Source: Gemmatimonadota bacterium
GTDB taxonomy: Bacteria > Gemmatimonadota > Gemmatimonadetes > Longimicrobiales > Gaopeijiaceae
DNA: 64,000 nt
Reading direction: 5' to 3'
NCBI GenBank assembly: GCA_022825135.1
Contig: JAJDYN010000005.1
Location: 248,001 to 312,000, forward strand
The first letter of the stretch is position 1. Each line of letters opens with the position of its first letter. Both the position numbers and the translations under genes were made by a program. The notes under the pieces are model-generated. The model saw only the letters and a list, made by a program, of their open reading frames with translations. It ran no database searches and had not been told where the DNA came from. Of the stretch, positions 1 through 8,930 are shown in pieces.

Positions 1-1547
1 GCATCCTCATGCTGACCTTCTTCTACGCCCGTCTGTGGCGCCGCGCCGGGGTGCTCACCGACGCCGAGGTGATCGAGATCCGCTACGGCGGGGCGCCCGC
101 CCGCATCCTGCGCGGCTTTTCGGCGATCTACCAGGGATTCCTCCGCAACGCCGTCGTGATGGGCTGGGTCATGCTGGCGATGGTGAAGTTCAGCAGCGTC
201 CTGCTGGGGTGGGACCCCGCCTTCACCCTGGCCGTCTGCGGCGGGCTCGCGCTCGCCTACACCGTGGCCTCGGGGCTCTGGGGCGTCGTGGTCACCGATC
301 TGCTCCAGTTCATCGCCGGCATGCTGGGGGCGCTGACCCTGGCCGGCATCGTGCTGACCCGCTTCGGCGGCCCGGCCGCCATGGCCGAGGCCGTCCGGAA
401 CGTCCCACAAGCCCCTCCCGGCGCCCTCGACCTGGTGCCAACCGCGGCCAACGCGTCCTCGCTCGAGATCGTCTCCTTCGTCTGCCTCATCGGCATCCTC
501 TGGCTGAGGAGCGGGCAGGGCGACGGGTACGTGGCCCAGCGCCTGTTCGCGACCCGGGACGAGCGCCAGGCGGTGAAGGCGTCGCTCTGGTTCGCCTTCG
601 CCGGAACGGTCCTGCTTACATGGCCGTGGATCGTGGTCGGTCTCGGATCGCTGCTGGTCTTCCCGCCCGCGACCATGGACGCCGCGCTCGCCGCCGACCC
701 CGAGCTCGCCTACCCCATGATGATCCGCGAGCTGATGCCCGCCGGGCTGCGGGGGCTGATGGTCGCGACCTTCCTGGCGGCCTTCATGAGCACCATGGAC
801 ACGCACCTGTGCTGGGGCGCGTCGTACATGGTCAACGACGTCTACCGGCGCTTCATGCGCCCCGGCCGCTCCGAGCGCCACTACGTGGCCGCCTCCCGGG
901 TCGCGGTAGTGCTGCTGGCCGGCGTGGCCGCACTGGTGGCATGGCAGATGGACTCCATCCAGCGCGGCTGGATCTACATCATCGAGATTTCCGCCGGCAT
1001 TGCACTGGTCTGGCTGCTCAGGTGGTACTGGTGGCGCGTCAACGCCTGGGCCGAGATCGCCGCCATGGCCGGCTCGGTGGTGCTGGCCAACACCCGGGTG
1101 CTGCTCGGATTGATCGAGCCTGTGGTCCCCTCGGGCGCCCTTCAGGCCGTTGACGCCATGTACGCGCCCGGAATGGACCTTGTTCGCGGCGTGGTCATCC
1201 TGATCGTCTGCACGGTGCTCTGGGTCACGGTCGCCCTGGCGACCAGGCCCGAATCCGACGAAGTGCTGGACGGCTTCTACCGGAGGGTGCATCCCGGCGG
1301 CTGGTGGGACCGGGTCGCGCGCCGTACCGGCATCACGTCGAACGACCCGTCGGCAGGCCGCATGTGGCTCGGCTTCCTGCTGGGCGCGCTCTTCGTCTAC
1401 GCCAGCCTGCTCGGCGTCGGTTATCTTCTGACCGGAAAGGCCATCGCGGGCACGCTTCTTGTTGTGGTTTCGCTGGGTGCGGGAGCGCTGGCGGTGCGGA
1501 GCGCGCATTCAAACGCCGGCGAGACGCCGACTCAGGCCGCCTCGTGA
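1..1547 (+). CDS. Sodium:solute symporter (SSS) family transporter, 5' truncated by window edge
   Basis: ORF 9..1547, multi-TM protein with SSS-like segments (LTDAEVIEIRYG, ASGLWGVVVTDLLQF, FLAAFMSTMDTHLCWGASYMVNDVY); frame is open to the window start and the usual first helices are missing. Confidence 0.85.
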   Translation, partial: ILMLTFFYARLWRRAGVLTDAEVIEIRYGGAPARILRGFSAIYQGFLRNAVVMGWVMLAMVKFSSVLLGWDPAFTLAVCGGLALAYTVASGLWGVVVTDLLQFIAGMLGALTLAGIVLTRFGGPAAMAEAVRNVPQAPPGALDLVPTAANASSLEIVSFVCLIGILWLRSGQGDGYVAQRLFATRDERQAVKASLWFAFAGTVLLTWPWIVVGLGSLLVFPPATMDAALAADPELAYPMMIRELMPAGLRGLMVATFLAAFMSTMDTHLCWGASYMVNDVYRRFMRPGRSERHYVAASRVAVVLLAGVAALVAWQMDSIQRGWIYIIEISAGIALVWLLRWYWWRVNAWAEIAAMAGSVVLANTRVLLGLIEPVVPSGALQAVDAMYAPGMDLVRGVVILIVCTVLWVTVALATRPESDEVLDGFYRRVHPGGWWDRVARRTGITSNDPSAGRMWLGFLLGALFVYASLLGVGYLLTGKAIAGTLLVVVSLGAGALAVRSAHSNAGETPTQAAS

Positions 1548-1699
1548 GCCGGGAAGCCGCCCGGTGAAACGGGTCCGCGAAGGGAGCCGTCCCAATGGGA
1601 GGAGAGTCATCCATTGAAGGAAGCCATCCAACGAAAGCAGCCAGATGAAAGAACCCATCCGATGACGGGACCCATCCGATGAGAGACTCTGTCCAATGA
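1544..1699 (+). repeat. Degenerate 16-18 bp tandem repeats forming a chain of stop/start-overlapping mini-ORFs upstream of the GH4 gene
   Basis: Repeated CCATCC-RATGA-type units; NTGA overlaps at 1544-1547, 1564-1567, 1614-1617, 1645-1648, 1662-1665, 1679-1682, 1696-1699. Confidence 0.75.
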
Positions 1700-3225
1700 A
1701 GATCGTCCTGGTCGGCGCCGGAAGCCGCGAGTTCGGACCCGCGTCCATCCGCGACCTGCTTCTGAGCGACCCGCTCTGCGAGAACGGACTCGACATCGTC
1801 CTCATGGACCTGGACGCTTCCGAGCTCCCCCGCATGCGGCGCTACGCCGAGGCCGTCGCCGGGCGCCTGGGCCGCTCGCCCCGCCTGTCCGTCACGACCC
1901 GCCTCGCGGACGCGCTGCCCGGAGCCGACGCGGTCGTGATGGCCATCGAACTCGACCGTTACTTCTACTGGGCCCAGGACTTCCACATCCCGCGCACCTT
2001 CGGCTTCCCGCAGATCTACGGCGAGAATGGCGGACCCGGCGGCCTCTTCCATGCGCTCCGCAACATGGGCCCCTGCGTGGACGTCGCGCGCGCGATGGAA
2101 AAACACTGTCCGGACGCGTGGCTCCTCAACTACACCAACCCCCTCACCAAGCTGTGCGAGGCCCAGTCCCGGCTCACGGACGTGCGCGTGGTGGGGCTCT
2201 GCCACGGGGTCTTTCACGGCATCGAGCAGATGGCGCGTATCCTCGGCGTCCCAACCGGACATCTCGACGCCCGGGCCAGCGGCATCAACCACTTCACCTG
2301 GTTCGAGTCGGTGCACGACCGCGAAACCGGCGAGGACCTCTATCCCCGCCTGAAGGAGCGCGAACGCGAGGCCCATCTTCTGCACGACTGGGACGAGATC
2401 GCCCTCAGCCGCATCCTCTTCCGCGTATTCGGGCGCTTCCCGAGCCCCGGCGCCAATCACATCGGCGAGTATCTGGGATGGGCGCAGGAGTTTCTCGGCA
2501 GCAGCGTCGTGCAGTTCTTCTACGATCCCGTCGAGGGCGCGCCCTGGGAGACCGGCGAGGTGCCGACCTGGATCTACAACCTCGCCGACCATCCCACCGA
2601 CATGCCCGCGTTTCCGGGCGGCCCGGTGCCCCGCATGAAGCCGACCCGCGAGCAAAGGGCAGCGGCGGCCGAGGCGCGGGCGGCGCGCGCGCAAGCAGAA
2701 GCGGAAGGAGAATCCGCGAACGACACCGGCGACGGCTCCGGCAGCGAGTCCGGCAACTACGCTGGCGGTGAGTCCGAGACCCTGGCGTCCCCGGGCAACG
2801 GATCAGCCTCCGCGGGCGGACTGGAGTTCCCCGGCCCGCTGACCCCGTCCGGCGAGCTGGCCGTCCCGCTGCTGGAGGGCATCCTGTGCGGCGTCGACAC
2901 CTATCTCGACGCGGTCAACATCCCCAACCGGGGCCATGTCCCGGGCCTCCCCGACGGCTCTGTCGTCGAGGTGCCGGCGCGCGTCGACGCGAGCGGCCTC
3001 CATCCGCGGAAGATGCAGCGGCTCCCCGAGGGAATCCTGTCGCTGCTGCGTACCCAGACCAGCATCCACCAGCTTCTCGTCGATGCCTTCGACACAGGCT
3101 CACGAGGGACTCTGCTCCAGGCGCTCATGCTCGATCCGACGACCCATTCCTACCGCGCGGCAGTCAACCTCATCAACGAGATGTTCCGCGTGCAGGGGGA
3201 TGTGCTGCCGGAGATGGAATGGTAG
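1696..3225 (+). CDS. Glycoside hydrolase family 4 (alpha-glucosidase/alpha-galactosidase-type) protein
   Basis: N-terminal MKIVLVGAGSREFGPASIRDLL Rossmann motif, NYTNPL, GLCHGVFHG, NIPNRGHVPGLPDGSVVEVP are GH4 hallmarks. Confidence 0.88.
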   Translation: MKIVLVGAGSREFGPASIRDLLLSDPLCENGLDIVLMDLDASELPRMRRYAEAVAGRLGRSPRLSVTTRLADALPGADAVVMAIELDRYFYWAQDFHIPRTFGFPQIYGENGGPGGLFHALRNMGPCVDVARAMEKHCPDAWLLNYTNPLTKLCEAQSRLTDVRVVGLCHGVFHGIEQMARILGVPTGHLDARASGINHFTWFESVHDRETGEDLYPRLKEREREAHLLHDWDEIALSRILFRVFGRFPSPGANHIGEYLGWAQEFLGSSVVQFFYDPVEGAPWETGEVPTWIYNLADHPTDMPAFPGGPVPRMKPTREQRAAAAEARAARAQAEAEGESANDTGDGSGSESGNYAGGESETLASPGNGSASAGGLEFPGPLTPSGELAVPLLEGILCGVDTYLDAVNIPNRGHVPGLPDGSVVEVPARVDASGLHPRKMQRLPEGILSLLRTQTSIHQLLVDAFDTGSRGTLLQALMLDPTTHSYRAAVNLINEMFRVQGDVLPEMEW

Positions 3226-3250
3226 CGGAGACCCCGCACGGCAGGACTCC

Positions 3251-3511
3251 GTGACGAAGAGGCGCCCTCCCTATCGGCGCAGCCTTCACCACGACGTCGC
3301 CGTGGTCCGCACCTTCAGCTACCGCTACCAGGGCGAAGTGGCGAGGGCCGTACTCGATGCGGCGGGTATCCCCTGCGTGCTGCAGGTCGACGATTCCGGG
3401 GGCTCCGAGATCGGCATGGCGTTCGCGAATCCGGCCCGGCTGCTGGTCAGAGTCGAGGATCTGGAGCAGGCGGAGGAGCTGCTCATCACTCCCGACGGGA
3501 GCAAGCCATGA
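3251..3511 (+). CDS. DUF2007-like small protein
   Basis: GTG start at 3251 in the frame of ORF 2936..3511; VVRTFSYRYQGEVARAVLDAAGIPCVL resembles the DUF2007 fold; 4-bp overlap with the next CDS. Confidence 0.6.
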   Translation: MTKRRPPYRRSLHHDVAVVRTFSYRYQGEVARAVLDAAGIPCVLQVDDSGGSEIGMAFANPARLLVRVEDLEQAEELLITPDGSKP

Positions 3512-3993
3512 CGGCGCAAGCCGAAGACAGTCCCGGACCCGCGCACGTTCTCACGCTCGAGCGCCTGATCGATGCCCCGGTCGAGAACGTCTGGCGCTGC
3601 TGGACCGAGCCGGAGCTTCTGGAGCAGTGGTTCTGCCCGAAGCCCTGGTACGTCACCGACGCGCGCATCGAACTCGAACCGGGGGGTGAGTTCTCACTGG
3701 TGATGAACGGTCCGGACGGCGAGAGGTTCGAGGAGGTCGGGGTCGTGCTCCAAGTCGAACCGATGCGCCGGCTCAAGACCACCGACGCCTTCCGCCCCGG
3801 CTGGATCCCGAGCGGACGCGCCTTCATGGTGGCTGAGGTGCTCCTGGAGGACGCGGGCGACGGCCGGACCCGCTACACCGCCAGCGCGATGCACTGGGAT
3901 GAGGAGGCCCGCAAGGAGCACGAACAGATGGGCTTCCACGAGGGCTGGGGCATGGCCACCGACCAGCTCGAGGCGCTCGCCGGATCGCTCTGA
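3508..3993 (+). CDS. SRPBCC / AHSA1-like domain protein
   Basis: LTLERLIDAPVENVWRCWTEPELLEQWFCP...ARKEHEQMGFHEGWGMATDQLEAL typical of AHSA1-type proteins. Confidence 0.88.
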   Translation: MTAQAEDSPGPAHVLTLERLIDAPVENVWRCWTEPELLEQWFCPKPWYVTDARIELEPGGEFSLVMNGPDGERFEEVGVVLQVEPMRRLKTTDAFRPGWIPSGRAFMVAEVLLEDAGDGRTRYTASAMHWDEEARKEHEQMGFHEGWGMATDQLEALAGSL

Positions 3994-4011
3994 GGCCGGT
4001 CGGCCGGGCCG

Positions 4012-4069
4012 TTTACCGCACCGGGCGCACCTCTACCGCACTTGGGAACCTCTACCGCACCGGGCTGGA
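4012..4069. repeat. Three 19-20 bp tandem repeats (TCTACCGCACcgGGgc) including the stop codon of the adjacent glycosyltransferase
   Basis: tttaccgcaccgggcgcacc / tctaccgcacttgggaacc / tctaccgcaccgggctgga. Confidence 0.7.
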
Positions 4070-4774
4070 ATACCAGCCCGCCCACGCGGCCCTCCACCGC
4101 CGGAAGAGCGCGATGAAGAGCGGGTTGGTCCAGACCAGGGTCTTCCACAGGGGCCACTCGTCGAAGCGGCGGCTGGAGGGTCTGACGCGCGGCGTCCGGA
4201 TCAGTCGGACCCTACCTCCCGTCTTCCGGGCGAGCCTCCTCAGTTCCCGGTAGAAGTCGGTGTCCTCGCCCATCCAGACATCCTCCGGGTAACCGCCTAC
4301 TTCGTGGAACGCGGACCTGCGGCAGAACTGGGTGGCCCCCTGTACCAGCGGGATCACCGCAGCCAGCACCCGCCACGCCTGCAGGTGCAGCCGGACAACC
4401 CGGCGCCGCGGATGGTGCTCGGTGTCCACGCCGCCACCGAGGCACTGCGGGTCGCGCATCGTCTCGTGGATGACCTCGAGGAGGATGCGCGGGATGTGAA
4501 CGTCCGCATCTACGAAGACCAGCACTTCGCCCGACGCATGGCGCGCCCCGGTGTTGCGCGCGCGGCCGATGCTCCGGACGGGTTCATGGATGACCGTCGC
4601 GCCACTGTCGCGCCCGACGACGGCGGTTCCGTCGGTGCTGTCGTGATCGACGACGATGGTCTCGACGCCCACGCCGGACTGCGCACGGACGTGATCCGCG
4701 GCGGCCCGGATGGAGTCGAGGGTCGCCGGGAGCCATGCCTCTTCGTTATGGGCGGGGACGATGACGGAGATCAT
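4052..4774 (-). CDS. Family 2 glycosyltransferase
   Basis: MISVIVPAHNEEAWLPATLDSI...VFVDADVHIP...GGYPEDVWMGEDTDFYREL. Confidence 0.88.
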   Translation of the reverse strand: MISVIVPAHNEEAWLPATLDSIRAAADHVRAQSGVGVETIVVDHDSTDGTAVVGRDSGATVIHEPVRSIGRARNTGARHASGEVLVFVDADVHIPRILLEVIHETMRDPQCLGGGVDTEHHPRRRVVRLHLQAWRVLAAVIPLVQGATQFCRRSAFHEVGGYPEDVWMGEDTDFYRELRRLARKTGGRVRLIRTPRVRPSSRRFDEWPLWKTLVWTNPLFIALFRRWRAAWAGWYSSPVR

Positions 4775-4966
4775 GTCGCTTAGCCGTCCCGATCGATGCC
4801 CGTCGCACCTGCGGATCCCTACCGCGGTGCTCCGCTCGTCGCGCGACAGGGGAGTCGCGGTCTACCGGTATCTACAGTTCGAACACCGGTCCGCGCCAGT
4901 GTCCGGCGCCTGCAGAGCCCTCGGCCCCAGCTCGGGCTGGCCCTCCCCCGCCGCACGCGCCGAATC

Positions 4967-6532
4967 TCAGCGAATCGGGACCCGGATCCAGATCTGGTGG
5001 GTCAGCACGGTGACGTCCTGGAGGGTCAGCGCGCCCCGGGGCGCGGCGATGAAATCCGGGGACGGGGCCGCAGCGGCCATCTCCTCCTGGACGAAGAAGT
5101 TGTCGATGCCCGGAAAGCCGGTGCCCGAGGTGATGCGGGTGCTCGAGTGCAACTCGAAGTCGCGGGAGCGGAACTGGACCCCGAACGAGGGTGTCCACTC
5201 GGTCCACGCCTCGTCCTGATCGCGAGAAGTGGCCTCGACATGGTCGTCCTGCTCGAGGTGGTAGGCGTAGGAGCGCGCCTCGAGCCCGAGTTGGAAGCCG
5301 AACCTGTCGTACCGCTGTGAGATCCCGGAGCGCAGGACGACATTGGAGAAAGTGAAGTGGTTCTCGATCGTCATGTCGCCGATTTCGAGGACGCCCCCGG
5401 GCGTTTCCATGCGACTATCGGCCTCCTGCCAGGTGTGGCTCCAGATGGGCTGGTACGCGACGTCGATGCCGAAGGAGGTCGACTTCCGGTGACGCCCGAT
5501 GCCGAAGCCCATTTCGTAGGCCCAGGTCGTCCCGGGATCGCGCGGGATGTTCTGGATCTCGTAGTTGGGGATCTTGGGATGTGACTTGCGGTTCGCCGTC
5601 AGGGTCGCGCCGATGCGCCATCCTTCCTCTCCCAACTTCCGGTCCCACTCGAAGTGCCCGCCCAGGGTGCGGGTCTTGTCCTCGTTGAGCTCCTCCCTGA
5701 ACTCGAACGTGGGTTCCCAGGTGGCGGTGTCCCGGGCGACGATGTCGGCGTAGTGCACCTCGTGCTCCATCGAGACCCGGTTGTGGATCAGCGTGAAGCC
5801 GACGCGGTCGCGTTCTCCATCACGGAAGATGCCCGCCCGCAGGTCGGTGACGGCGCCCTGCTGGTCGATGCGGTCGGCCCCGGCGTAGAGCTGGTCCACG
5901 CCGGTCATCATGTTCAGGTCCGCCCGGAAGACGGCGAGCCCGACCGACCAGTCCGAGTCGTCCAGCTTCCGACCGATGGCCGCGCGCCCGTACAGGTTGC
6001 GCGCCGACCGCTCCGACAGCCGGTTGAACGGACCCGGCCAGAAGTCGTCGATGAACGGCCCGAAGCGGCCCCGCCCACTGCCGCTAAGCTGCTGGAGCGC
6101 AACCGATGCCCCGCCGAACCAGCTGTCGCCGCGGAGGAGGCCGGTGAAGGGGAACGTCTTCCCGCCGCCCCCTTCGTCGGACACGCCGAAAAAGGTCGGG
6201 GCTCCGATGATGACGGGCTCCCGGATGAACACACCCTTCGCGGGATTCGACCAGAGGTCGGCGATCGAGTCGTCGACGGCGATGGTCGTGGCGGCCATCC
6301 CCAGAGTCGCCGACGGCACCGTGAGGAACTGGTCGCCGCTCGCGACCGGGACGGTGCGGATGGGGATCAGTTGGGCGCTGAGACGGGAAGGTGCCAGGAA
6401 CAGGCACCCAAGCAGCGCGATGAGACCGGAAATGACGGACAATCGCCGCAATATTCCGGGTATATTCTGGTTTCGCCAATACGCTCCTGCATCACTCTGG
6501 CGAGACGTCATCAGATCAATCATGAGAGACAT
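4967..6532 (-). CDS. Outer-membrane beta-barrel-like protein of unknown function
   Basis: Signal peptide-like N-terminus (LIALLGCLFLAPSRLSAQ), alternating amphipathic strands, C-terminal IWIRVPIR. Confidence 0.6.
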   Translation of the reverse strand: MSLMIDLMTSRQSDAGAYWRNQNIPGILRRLSVISGLIALLGCLFLAPSRLSAQLIPIRTVPVASGDQFLTVPSATLGMAATTIAVDDSIADLWSNPAKGVFIREPVIIGAPTFFGVSDEGGGGKTFPFTGLLRGDSWFGGASVALQQLSGSGRGRFGPFIDDFWPGPFNRLSERSARNLYGRAAIGRKLDDSDWSVGLAVFRADLNMMTGVDQLYAGADRIDQQGAVTDLRAGIFRDGERDRVGFTLIHNRVSMEHEVHYADIVARDTATWEPTFEFREELNEDKTRTLGGHFEWDRKLGEEGWRIGATLTANRKSHPKIPNYEIQNIPRDPGTTWAYEMGFGIGRHRKSTSFGIDVAYQPIWSHTWQEADSRMETPGGVLEIGDMTIENHFTFSNVVLRSGISQRYDRFGFQLGLEARSYAYHLEQDDHVEATSRDQDEAWTEWTPSFGVQFRSRDFELHSSTRITSGTGFPGIDNFFVQEEMAAAAPSPDFIAAPRGALTLQDVTVLTHQIWIRVPIR

Positions 6533-6648
6533 CCTCCCTAACCCTTCCGAATGGATCGATCCGCGGTGAGCCGCGGCGTGTATCCAGAGAGCGACTGGAA
6601 CGCCCGTTTTGTGACGAATGGCGGGCGGAAGGATGTAAGGGTGGGACG

Positions 6649-8928
6649 TCAGAAGGTGACCGCCACGCCGATCACGGGCAGGAAGGGACGCTCCGCGAGC
6701 GGGGTCAGGGAATCGCCGCGCCAGGGCTGGAAGGCGTAGAAGAGGGCGTCGCGGCGTCTAAGGGCGTTGATCACGCGGAGATAGGGGCGGACGCTCCAGC
6801 TGTGGCCGCCCCACTGGGCGGTCAGGCGGGCGTGCAGTTCGAAGTCGAGGCGGAGGAAGTCGTCGTCCAGTCCTTCCAGCAGGGGCGAATCGGCGGCGGC
6901 GAGAGGCCGGGGCGCGGTCGTATCGGGCGGCTCCGGTGGTGGTGCGGCGGGCGCGGCCGCCTCCTGATCCAGACCGAGCGAACGGAAGGGGATGGCAGTA
7001 TACGGGAGGCCGGCACCGTACGCCACCCGGAATTCGCCGCGCACCGGTCCCCAGAGGTCGCTCGACACCCCCGCGGTGAGCAGGTGGCGGCCGGCGAAGT
7101 CGCGGCTGTAGCCGGACAGGTCGCGGTCGGACCAGAACCAGGAGAGGCCGTAGCCGAGCCAGATCACCTCGCGCTCGCCGGCGCTGCTCAGACGGAGGTC
7201 CATCCCGGAACTGCGGATCGATTCGCCTTCACTCGAAGCCGCCGCCAACCCCTCGTACCCCTTCCAGAAGCCGTGCAGCCCGAGGCGCACGCGTCCGGCC
7301 AGCAGCTGGTCGAGTGAGACGACGACGTGGTCGGCCCGGGCGACCGGGAGGAGTTGCGGCGCGGACAGGTCGGAGGAAACGACCTCCTGGAGCGTGCGCT
7401 CGACCTCCACGTCCGGGGTGCGGGTGGGCTGGTGGTAGCGCCCGACCGCCACGCTCAGGAGCGCGCGCGGGTCGAAGGCCCAGGCGAGGCGGGCACGGGG
7501 CGCCAGGGCCAGTTCGCCGTCCCGGAAGAAGTCGGCGCGCGCGCCCGCGCGCAGCGTGACCTCCGGCGCGAGCAGGCGGACGGCATCGACATGGAGGCCG
7601 GTGGTGGTGTGGGTGGCGGCGGTGCTGGTGCCCACGCCGGCGGCTGGATCGCGCGCGCCGTAAGACGCTTCGATGAAGTTGTGGGACACGCCGACAGCCG
7701 TGCGGGCGGCGGCCCCTCCCCATTCCACCTCGGCGAGCAGGCGCGCGCGACGGTTGGCGCCGGTCGCGAGCACTGGGGCGGCCGCGGGAACCGAATCGGT
7801 ACTCGCCGGCTGCAGCGGAAGCGAGGCGTCGTAGTCGCTGGCGGCCGCCAGCGCCCGCACGCGGGCACCTCCGGCGGCGCCTTCGTAGCTGAGCGAGAGG
7901 GCGCGGTTCGACCAGGTCGCGTCGTCGGGCGCAGCCTCGTAGTCGAGGAGCACCGCCTCGGAATTGCGGAAGGCGGTGGCGCCGATGCGATGGTCGTCGC
8001 CGGGTTCGTACTCCACCGCGAGCAGCATGTCCGAATACCCGTAGGGACGATCGCCGCCCAGGGGTCCCGATCCGACATCGTGGAGCCCGCGCGCCGAGGC
8101 GAGAAAGCCGCCCCGGCGGCCCAGCGGCCCCTCCACCGCGCCCGACGCGGTGAGCAGATCGAGGGCCGTCGACGCGCGCAACCGGTCGCGGCGCGGCGAG
8201 CGGGTGCGGAGGTCGAGGATGTGGGTCAGGCCGCCGTCGTAGCGCGCGGGAGCTCCGCCCCGGTGGAGCGCGGCAGCGCCCAGCAGCGCCGGCTCGAAGC
8301 CGGGCATCAGTCCGGCCACGTGAAACGGGGTGTACACCGGCGCGCCGTCGAGCAGGACGAGCTTCATGTCGGCGGTGGAGCCCCTCAGGTAGAGGACGTC
8401 GGTGGCGCTGGCCGGATCGTTGCCGGGAAGCGCGCGCACCGCCGCAGCCAGGGCGGGATCCCCCACCCCCGGGGTCAGGTCGAGCGCCTGGATCTCCAGT
8501 TCCGGTATGGGTCGCGGTCGTCCGGGCTCGTCGCCGCCGGCACCCCCGCTGATCAGCCGGTCGGCCCGGACCTCCACCGGATTGAGCCGCAGGGGCCGTC
8601 CGGTCAATTCGAGGTCGACGCGCACCGAGGCACCGGCAGCCAGGGTGACCTCGACCGCGATCGCCTCGTAACCGGGATGACGCACGCGCACGGCGACCAC
8701 GCCGGGCCGAAGCCCTTCCAGGGAATAGCGGCCATCCTCGCCTGCCTGCACCCACCGCTGGCCCGCGGCGGTCTCGACCGCCAGCAGGGCGTGCGGGAGT
8801 ACGCCGCTGCGGTCCCGGAAGACCCCGCTGACCGTTCCGTGCAGAGCAGCGTCCGCATCGGGGGCGGCCTGCGGGCCGGCGATGCCCGCAAAAGCGGGAA
8901 TGGCCCAGATCGCGATCACGCCGACCAT
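6649..8928 (-). CDS. TonB-dependent receptor with N-terminal carboxypeptidase-regulatory-like domain
   Basis: Start at 8928 (MVGVIAIWAIPAFAGIAG) rather than the ORF-track start; plug LPGNDPASATDVLYLRGSTADMKLVLLDGAPVY, C-terminal FLPVIGVAVTF. Confidence 0.85.
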   Translation of the reverse strand: MVGVIAIWAIPAFAGIAGPQAAPDADAALHGTVSGVFRDRSGVLPHALLAVETAAGQRWVQAGEDGRYSLEGLRPGVVAVRVRHPGYEAIAVEVTLAAGASVRVDLELTGRPLRLNPVEVRADRLISGGAGGDEPGRPRPIPELEIQALDLTPGVGDPALAAAVRALPGNDPASATDVLYLRGSTADMKLVLLDGAPVYTPFHVAGLMPGFEPALLGAAALHRGGAPARYDGGLTHILDLRTRSPRRDRLRASTALDLLTASGAVEGPLGRRGGFLASARGLHDVGSGPLGGDRPYGYSDMLLAVEYEPGDDHRIGATAFRNSEAVLLDYEAAPDDATWSNRALSLSYEGAAGGARVRALAAASDYDASLPLQPASTDSVPAAAPVLATGANRRARLLAEVEWGGAAARTAVGVSHNFIEASYGARDPAAGVGTSTAATHTTTGLHVDAVRLLAPEVTLRAGARADFFRDGELALAPRARLAWAFDPRALLSVAVGRYHQPTRTPDVEVERTLQEVVSSDLSAPQLLPVARADHVVVSLDQLLAGRVRLGLHGFWKGYEGLAAASSEGESIRSSGMDLRLSSAGEREVIWLGYGLSWFWSDRDLSGYSRDFAGRHLLTAGVSSDLWGPVRGEFRVAYGAGLPYTAIPFRSLGLDQEAAAPAAPPPEPPDTTAPRPLAAADSPLLEGLDDDFLRLDFELHARLTAQWGGHSWSVRPYLRVINALRRRDALFYAFQPWRGDSLTPLAERPFLPVIGVAVTF

Positions 8929-8930
8929 GC

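Noticed and set aside
1333-2694. 453-aa minus-strand ORF
   Set aside because: Antisense to SSS and GH4 coding regions, low-complexity R/A/G-rich translation with no family motif; typical GC-rich shadow ORF.
6561-6576. CCGCGGTGAGCCGCGG hairpin upstream of the outer-membrane protein gene
   Set aside because: Short GC palindrome expected by chance in this composition; no linked promoter or terminator features.
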